In this document: piece by piece, positions 58,260-64,000 of the stretch
Layout of the letters: the number at the start of each line of letters is the position of its first letter
Numbering within the stretch: the stretch's first letter is position 1
Assembly (NCBI RefSeq): GCF_019837165.1
Contig: NZ_JAGYHC010000001.1
Span: 2,418,001-2,482,000, forward strand
DNA from: Virgibacillus sp. NKC19-3
GTDB taxonomy: Bacteria > Bacillota > Bacilli > Bacillales > Amphibacillaceae
DNA: 64,000 bases
Reading direction: 5' to 3'
Notes under the pieces: model-generated
Told to the model about the DNA's origin: nothing
The model's input: the letters and a program-made list of their open reading frames with translations, nothing else
The model's database searches: none
Program-made: the position numbers and the translations under genes

Positions 58260-59312
58260 TTAATCTCCAGCACTTTCCGGTGTTACTTCAGAAGGCTGCA
58301 GTTGCATTAAATATTCTGCAATACTATCTGCTTCCTCTTCAGAAAGATCCGGATAATTACCAGTCATTTTGTTTCCAGGCTTAATTGATTCAGGATCCAT
58401 AATCCAATCAACCAAATTTTCTTTTGTTGGTTCAAGAATACCTGCAATTTGAGAACGATCTCCAAATGCTGTTAAATTTGGTCCTACTTGCGCTGGTGAA
58501 GAACCAATTGCGTGACAACCCATGCAACTATTTTCTTCAAATGCAGCTTTTCCATCCTGCGCGACAGAATCTTCCGGCTCTTCATCAGGGTCAACACTTT
58601 GCATGTCATCAACCCATTGATCAAACTCTTCAGGACTGACTGCGATTACTTTAAAGTCCATCAATGAATGTGATGGTCCACAAAGTTCAGCACATTTGCC
58701 CCAGTAGACGCCTTCCTCATGGGCTTCAATGTACATATTATTTTCGTTTTCAGGGTTTGCATCCATTTTTCCTGAAAGTGATGGAACCCAGAATGAATGG
58801 ATAACATCAGAGGATACCATATTCAAATGTACTTCTTCACCAACAGGAATGTACATATCCTGACTTGTCTGAATTTCCTGCCCCTCATAGTTAAAATGCC
58901 ACCAGTATTGATTACCGGTAACTTCTATATTCAAACCATCCTCTGAACCTGTTTCATTCGCTAAATCGAATGTTGCTACTACTGTTGGTACAGCAAGTAT
59001 TATAACCAAAATGATCGGAATAACCGTCCAAATAGTTTCAAGTGTCTTATTTCCTTCAACTTGTCTCGGTATATAATCTTCTTGCCCCTTCTTTTTACGG
59101 AAGCGTGATAAAACTACAACGTATACGAGCATGACAACGATAAACACAAATGTCATAATTATAATGGAAAGAATAATTAAATTCATCGATGAATCGGCAC
59201 CGTAACCTTTTGGCCTGAGGGCTGATAAATTTTCTTTTCCACAACCGGCCAGAATTAGTGCTAATGAACCTAACAGGAATATAACTTTCGATTTTCCCAT
59301 CCAACCTTTCAT
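58260..59312 (-). CDS. ctaC: Cytochrome caa3 oxidase subunit II (CuA and cytochrome c domain)
   Basis: Subunit II takes electrons from cytochrome c and has a fused cytochrome c domain, the caa3 hallmark. A lipoprotein signal (LALILAGC, Cys at about 24) is followed by two membrane helices (about 45-65 and 90-110). The CuA site is CAELCGPSHSLMDF (about 208-221) with an upstream His (VIHSFWVPSL). The C-terminal heme motif is CMGCH (about 268). 350 residues. Alternative start at the second Met (MGKSK). Confidence 0.95.
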   Translation of the reverse strand: MKGWMGKSKVIFLLGSLALILAGCGKENLSALRPKGYGADSSMNLIILSIIIMTFVFIVVMLVYVVVLSRFRKKKGQEDYIPRQVEGNKTLETIWTVIPIILVIILAVPTVVATFDLANETGSEDGLNIEVTGNQYWWHFNYEGQEIQTSQDMYIPVGEEVHLNMVSSDVIHSFWVPSLSGKMDANPENENNMYIEAHEEGVYWGKCAELCGPSHSLMDFKVIAVSPEEFDQWVDDMQSVDPDEEPEDSVAQDGKAAFEENSCMGCHAIGSSPAQVGPNLTAFGDRSQIAGILEPTKENLVDWIMDPESIKPGNKMTGNYPDLSEEEADSIAEYLMQLQPSEVTPESAGD

Positions 59313-59373
59313 CTATTCATACCTCTCTTTCTCCTTATTGATTTTCTTTAAGCATGTTAGTTGAACTATTTAT

Positions 59374-60312
59374 TTAAGAAAACATGGGTAAGGTTACAAC
59401 AACCATCATTAGAAAAAGTATCGTTAAGTAATTTATCGAATAAACAAAAATCGTATTTGCCCATTTAAGATTATCTTTTACAAACAGACCTCTTAATCCA
59501 ATAACGAGCCAACCAATATTAAGTAACGTCGCAATCACAATAAACGTTGTACCAAGCGACGCTAAAAAAAACGGTAACGGTAATAAGCACGCTGTATATA
59601 CAACAATTTGCCGTTTTGTAAACTCAGATCCATGTACTACAGGTAACATCGGAATCCCAGCAGTTTTATATTCCTTTGTCTTTTTCATTGCTAGTGCCAG
59701 AAAATGCGGTGTTTGCCAAATAAACATGATCAAAAACAGCACTAAAGGTACGACATGGAAATGAGGATCAATCGCTGCCCAACCAATTAAAGGTGGTACC
59801 GCCCCTGAAAAACTGCCAACAATTGTATTTAACGTATATTTTCGTTTTGACCACATCGTGTATAAAACTACATATACGAACCAGCCAAACAACGCAAGCA
59901 ATGCGGCTTCCACTGTTGTGAAAAGCAGTAGTAGTAATCCAAGTGCAGTGGCTCCGAGCCCCAGCCCCATAACTGTATGTAGTGAGAGTTTCCCAGTTAC
60001 AGTAGGTCGATTCTTTGTCCTTGACATCACCTGATCAATATCAGCATCATACCAATTATTTAGTATACACCCACCGGCAATAACAAATGCAACACCTGCC
60101 ATTGTTAATAAAAATATGTCCCAATGCGTGAACAGTGAAGAATTGGTAAAATAGAGTGCTAACCAAAAGCCCGCAAATGCAGTAATTAAATTAGAATTTA
60201 TAATACCAATTTTAACCAATGCTTTAAGATCAGAGAATAGTGTTGTTTTTTGTGCTTTCGGGACAGTCTCTCCGTTAACCATTTGTGACGAAGGTGTCTC
60301 TATGTTGTCCAT
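59374..60312 (-). CDS. ctaB: Protoheme IX farnesyltransferase (heme O synthase)
   Basis: CtaB attaches farnesyl to heme B to form heme O, which CtaA converts to heme A. A UbiA-fold prenyltransferase with about nine membrane helices; the metal/prenyl motif is NNWYDADIDQVMSRTKNRP (about 85-103), with a second YKTAGIPMLPVV block (about 212). 312 residues. It leads the ctaB-C-D-E-F run; its promoter should lie in the 424-bp gap shared with divergent ctaA. Confidence 0.95.
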   Translation of the reverse strand: MDNIETPSSQMVNGETVPKAQKTTLFSDLKALVKIGIINSNLITAFAGFWLALYFTNSSLFTHWDIFLLTMAGVAFVIAGGCILNNWYDADIDQVMSRTKNRPTVTGKLSLHTVMGLGLGATALGLLLLLFTTVEAALLALFGWFVYVVLYTMWSKRKYTLNTIVGSFSGAVPPLIGWAAIDPHFHVVPLVLFLIMFIWQTPHFLALAMKKTKEYKTAGIPMLPVVHGSEFTKRQIVVYTACLLPLPFFLASLGTTFIVIATLLNIGWLVIGLRGLFVKDNLKWANTIFVYSINYLTILFLMMVVVTLPMFS

Positions 60313-60736
60313 CTTGTGTCCCCCCTTCTAATTCCACCGAAAGCATTATAATATCAAGTATACATTTTAACGCTTAAGATTATACGCTTATGCATACTGA
60401 TAATTATTTTTAATTGTATCATGGAATTGTATTACAATCTAATTAATTACATAACATTATTTTACTATATCGAAGCACTTACCTGACAAAGTAACGCAGA
60501 TCATAAGGCAAATGTCCCTATATTATTTCTAGCAAACAAAACAGCACAATGCAAGGGTTTTCTATATTTTATACGATCAAAATAGTAATAATCCCTGAGA
60601 CTCTAACAATTTTGTGTCATTTGTCATATTTTAAAGGTATTTCATTGCATTGTGTCATGGAAAAATACTATTATTAATTTGTCCATTGTACTTGTAAAGA
60701 ATAATTTTACTTATATACGTGAAGTGAGGATGTATT
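60313..60736. promoter_or_regulatory. Divergent ctaB-ctaA control region with repeated TTGTGTCAT
   Basis: The gap holds both promoters. TTGTGTCAT occurs at 60612-60620 and 60650-60658 (38 bp apart, same orientation), upstream of ctaA. In B. subtilis ctaA is activated by ResD, whose sites are loosely TTGTGAA-like, so these are candidate operator copies; the resemblance is weak. Minus-strand TATAAT (within GCGTATAATC) at about 60380 is a candidate ctaB -10 with no good -35. I see no ORF or repeat of the dispersed families here. Confidence 0.4.
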
Positions 60737-61690
60737 ATGATTAAGATATTAAAATGGTTATCTGTTATCTCCACCATAGGAATGACATTCATTTTACTTG
60801 GTGGAGCTTTAGTTACAAAAACAGACTCTGGAGATGGATGTGGCGATAGTTGGCCATTATGTGAGGGGCAGTTTTTACCATCAGCAATTTCGCCTGAACT
60901 CGTCATTGAATTAAGTCATAGGTTGGTTAGTGGAACTGTTGGTATTACTGTTCTGGCTTTAGCTATTATTGCGTGGAAATATATTGGACATATTCGTGAA
61001 GTGAAATTCCTGTCTCTATTATCTGTTTTCTTTTTGGCTCTGCAAGCCTTTGTAGGAGCAGCTGCGGTAATGTGGGGACAATCTGACTTCGTTTTGGCTG
61101 CTCATTTCGGTATTTCGCTGATTTCATTTGCAGCGGTTTTTTTACTAACACTACTCATATTTGAAATCGACAGGAAGTTCGATGCTACATCTCTATTCAT
61201 TCAAAAAAAACATCGAATCGAAATTTATGCTCTAACTGTATATACGTTGATAGTTGTTTATACTGGAGCTTTAGTACGGCATACCGAAGCAAATTTGGTT
61301 TGCGGAGATTGGCCTTTCTGCTCAAATACATCACCATTCGCTTTTGCAGATTATAATTTCGAGCAATGGGTACAGATGGGACATCGCTTAGCTGCGGGCA
61401 TTCTTTTCATTTGGACGATTGCTTTATTTATAAAAATGATTAAAAATTATAGGCAGCACAGAGTAATGTATTGGGGATGGATTGCTGCATTAGGGTTGAT
61501 TGCTGCACAGGTATTTTTTGGGGCTATGATTATTTTCACCAGATTAAATTTGGGAGTTGCCTTATTACATGCGTTTATCATCTCCTGCTTCTTTGGAATG
61601 CTGAGTTATTTCATTCTCCTATCGTCTAGAAGTTCTAAGTATGAAAAAGAACTGCCTATAAAAGAAGATAAGCCCGTTTCCGGAAAATAA
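60737..61690 (+). CDS. ctaA: Heme A synthase
   Basis: CtaA oxidises the C8 methyl of heme O to formyl, giving heme A for the aa3/caa3 oxidases. Eight membrane helices in two four-helix halves over 317 residues. Conserved cysteine pairs are in DGCGDSWPLC (about 34-43) and LVCGDWPFC (about 191-199). Heme-ligand histidines lie in LSHRLVSG (about 60), AHFGIS (about 123), GHRLAAG (about 216) and LLHAF (about 278). It faces away from ctaB, as in B. subtilis. Confidence 0.95.
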   Translation: MIKILKWLSVISTIGMTFILLGGALVTKTDSGDGCGDSWPLCEGQFLPSAISPELVIELSHRLVSGTVGITVLALAIIAWKYIGHIREVKFLSLLSVFFLALQAFVGAAAVMWGQSDFVLAAHFGISLISFAAVFLLTLLIFEIDRKFDATSLFIQKKHRIEIYALTVYTLIVVYTGALVRHTEANLVCGDWPFCSNTSPFAFADYNFEQWVQMGHRLAAGILFIWTIALFIKMIKNYRQHRVMYWGWIAALGLIAAQVFFGAMIIFTRLNLGVALLHAFIISCFFGMLSYFILLSSRSSKYEKELPIKEDKPVSGK

Positions 61691-61802
61691 TAGAGGCTGG
61701 GATGGAACCCGGTATGAATTAGGATTTGCCCTTATTCGTTATAGCAGTGATTCTCGGAGGATCACTGTCTCTACCATCTTTTTTATGTATATATATAATT
61801 CC

Positions 61803-61850
61803 AAAAAAGAGGAACGTCACATCGAGTTTCGATGTGACGTTCCTCTTTTT
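61803..61850. terminator. Strong bidirectional terminator between ctaA and pycA
   Basis: A perfect 17-bp stem (GAGGAACGTCACATCGA 61809-61825 with its complement 61829-61845), a three-base loop, A run on the left and T run on the right. It ends both convergent transcripts. Confidence 0.95.
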
Positions 61851-61936
61851 CTTTCTTTTGGCTAGTTATGTCCCGGTCTCCATGTAGTCTAGAATATTAT
61901 AGAATCATGCGTATGCGGATAATTCAGTAGCCAACT

Positions 61937-64000
61937 TTATTCAAATTCAATTAATAAATCATCAACTGCAATGGACTGGCCATTTTCTACATGGATGTCT
62001 TTAATGACACCCTCGTATGGTGCTTGAACGGTTGTTTCCATTTTCATCGCCTCAGTTGTGAGGAGATAATCTCCTTTATTTACCTTATCTCCCTTTTTAC
62101 TAATTACTTCGATTACGGTTCCAGGCATAGTAGCGCCTATATGTTTGTCATTAGATTTATCAACCTTAGGTGTTGTTGCCACCGTTGCTTTAACACTCTC
62201 GTCAGTAACGACAACTTCACGGGCCTGACCATTCAATTCAAAATAAACGACACGGGTTCCATCTGCTTTTGCTTCCGATATGGAAACTAATTTTACAATT
62301 AATGTTTTCCCTTGTTCGATTTCAACTTCTATTTGCTCACCCAAACTCATACCATAGAAAAATGTCGGTGTATTCAGAACGGACATATCCCCATACATTT
62401 CACAAAATTTATGGTGATCCATGAAGACCTTCGGATATAATGCATAGGATATAAGGTCAAAACTTGTTACCTGACGATCTAATGAAGTAAATAAAGTCTC
62501 TTTTAATTGGGTGAAATCAACTGGATCCAGTAATTCACCAGGCCGTACCTCAATTGCTTCTTTTCCTTTTAAAATAATTCGTTGTAACTTTTCCGGAAAA
62601 CCTTGATACGGTTGTCCAATATATCCTTGAGCAAATTCAACAACAGAATCCGGAAAATCTATTGACTCCCCACGTTCATAGATATCATCTTCTGTTAAAT
62701 TGTTTTGAACCATAAATAGGGTCATATCACCTATAACTTTGGAAGATGGTGTAACCTTCACAACATCTCCGAACATATCATTTACCTGACGATACATTCT
62801 TTTCACTTCATTCCATCGATCTCCCAGACCTACAGATTTAGCTTGTTGCTTTAAATTACTATATTGACCACCAGGCATTTCATGTAAGTAGATTTCAGTA
62901 TGTGGTGCTTTCATGCCACTTTCAAAGTCCTTATAATACTCTCTTATCCCTTCCCAATAATGGGAAAGTTCTTCGTAGGCATCTACATCAATGTTTGGCT
63001 GCCGCTTGCCGCCTTCAAGAGCATGATATAATGTCTGTGCACTAGGTTGAGATGTCAGGCCTGCCATTGGACTTGCGGCGACATCCACTGCGTCCACTCC
63101 GGCATCAATTGCACGGAAATACGTATGAATACCATTACCACTTGTGTCATGTGTATGGAGATGAATAGGTATATTTATTGTTTCCTTTAAATTAGATATT
63201 AACTGATATGCTGCCTCAGGCTTAAGTAGGCCTGCCATATCCTTAATGCCCAGAATATGAGCGCCAGATTGTTCAAGCTGTTTTGCCAGATTTAAATAAT
63301 AGGACAAATCATACTTCGAACGGCCAATATCCAATATGTTACCTGTGTAACACATAGAAGCTTCAGCGATTTTTTTATTCTCTCTAACAGATTCAATTGC
63401 CAGCTGCATTCCTTCAACCCAATTTAGACTATCAAAAATTCGGAAAATATCTATTCCTGCATTAGCACTCTTTTCAACAAATTCCTGTATAACATTATCG
63501 GGATAATTTTTATAACCTACAGCATTATTGGACCTAAGTAACATTTGCAGTAGAAGATTAGGCATTTTTTCACGCAATTTTAATAACCTGTCCCATGGAT
63601 CTTCTTTCAAAAACCGGTATGCCACATCAAATGTTGCTCCACCCCACATTTCCACAGAGAAAAGATTCGGTAACATCCGGGCAGTTGGTTCAGCTATTCG
63701 ATCCAAATCCTTCGTTCTCACCCTTGTAGCTAATAAGGATTGATGGGCGTCACGAAAAGTTGTATCCGTCAGCATGACTTCCTTTTGTTCCTTGAGCCAT
63801 TTTGCTAATCCTTCCGGCCCTCGCTTATCTAAAATTTGCTTCGAACCATTAGGAATTTCTGTTAAAATGTCTGTCTTGGGTACAGTAAGAGCTGAAAAAT
63901 CGGGTTTTTCCTTTTTTTCCACCCCTTCCATACCATTCACTGTTGTATGACCAATGTATGCAAGCATTTTTGTACCGCGATCTTTGCGCTTTGGAAATAC
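61937..64000 (-). CDS. pycA: Pyruvate carboxylase (partial, C-terminal 687 residues)
   Basis: PycA carboxylates pyruvate to oxaloacetate, feeding the TCA cycle. The open frame runs through the right window edge (VFPKRKDRGTK...), so the biotin carboxylase domain lies outside; only the carboxyltransferase domain and biotin domain are here. The carboxyltransferase core has DTTFRDAHQSLLATRVRT and the metal-binding His pair HLHTHDTSGNG. The C-terminal biotin site is EAMKMET, with the biotinylated Lys about 35 residues from the end. About 60% of the usual 1,150 residues. Confidence 0.96.
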   Translation of the reverse strand, partial: VFPKRKDRGTKMLAYIGHTTVNGMEGVEKKEKPDFSALTVPKTDILTEIPNGSKQILDKRGPEGLAKWLKEQKEVMLTDTTFRDAHQSLLATRVRTKDLDRIAEPTARMLPNLFSVEMWGGATFDVAYRFLKEDPWDRLLKLREKMPNLLLQMLLRSNNAVGYKNYPDNVIQEFVEKSANAGIDIFRIFDSLNWVEGMQLAIESVRENKKIAEASMCYTGNILDIGRSKYDLSYYLNLAKQLEQSGAHILGIKDMAGLLKPEAAYQLISNLKETINIPIHLHTHDTSGNGIHTYFRAIDAGVDAVDVAASPMAGLTSQPSAQTLYHALEGGKRQPNIDVDAYEELSHYWEGIREYYKDFESGMKAPHTEIYLHEMPGGQYSNLKQQAKSVGLGDRWNEVKRMYRQVNDMFGDVVKVTPSSKVIGDMTLFMVQNNLTEDDIYERGESIDFPDSVVEFAQGYIGQPYQGFPEKLQRIILKGKEAIEVRPGELLDPVDFTQLKETLFTSLDRQVTSFDLISYALYPKVFMDHHKFCEMYGDMSVLNTPTFFYGMSLGEQIEVEIEQGKTLIVKLVSISEAKADGTRVVYFELNGQAREVVVTDESVKATVATTPKVDKSNDKHIGATMPGTVIEVISKKGDKVNKGDYLLTTEAMKMETTVQAPYEGVIKDIHVENGQSIAVDDLLIEFE

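Overview
The window is a low-GC chromosomal segment of a spore-forming member of the Bacillaceae. Nearly every gene matches a Bacillus subtilis family, and the order is the B. subtilis pyr-to-pycA map read on the opposite strand. The sporulation genes (sigE, sigG, spoIIGA, spoVD, spoVE, ylbJ, ytvI-like, csfG), bacillithiol synthesis (bshC) and a DAP-type MurE fit this. Two families of dispersed GC-rich repeats resemble those I associate with Oceanobacillus/Virgibacillus-type halotolerant relatives. The genus is an inference; no rRNA is present to settle it. Most genes lie on the minus strand.

Layout from the left end. 1-7340: pyrimidine operon pyrR-pyrP-pyrB-pyrC-pyrK-pyrD-pyrF-pyrE (pyrE runs off the edge), with two PyrR-controlled attenuators. 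The carbamoyl-phosphate synthetase genes usually found between pyrC and pyrK are missing; a 26-codon ORF with a strong ribosome site sits at that junction. 7335-8719: an RluD-type pseudouridine synthase and lspA. 9124-12206: ileS with a T-box leader and a near-consensus promoter. 12210-16174: the division cluster divIVA-ylmH-ylmG-sepF-ylmE-ylmD-ylmC. 16224-18107: a class C group II intron inserted in the sigG terminator. 18325-20886: sigG, sigE, spoIIGA behind a Spo0A-type promoter. 21152-21629: a large imperfect palindrome. 21745-38046: the dcw cluster ftsZ, ftsA, divIB, spoVE, murD, mraY, murF, murE, spoVD, pbpB, ftsL, rsmH, mraZ. MurG and MurB genes are not in it.

38252-53746: bshC, a DUF3397 gene, panE, and the ylb group (ylbP, gerR, rpmF, ylbN, tmcAL, ylbL, a frameshifted ylbJ, coaD, rsmD, csfG RNA, ylbG-F-E-D-C), then a yugN-like gene and a ytvI-like gene. 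53785-61690: cytochrome caa3 oxidase and heme A synthesis (ctaM, ctaG, ctaF-E-D-C-B, with ctaA divergent). 61937-64000: the C-terminal 60% of pyruvate carboxylase.

The window is mostly core metabolism, cell wall and division, sporulation and respiration. I found no prophage, defence island, CRISPR array, tRNA or rRNA. The unusual signals are the intron in the sigG terminator, the palindrome upstream of spoIIGA, the dispersed repeats, the carAB gap, the ylbJ frameshift, the terminator carrying the spoVE ribosome site, and the csfG small-RNA locus. None of these amounts to a demonstrated new system.
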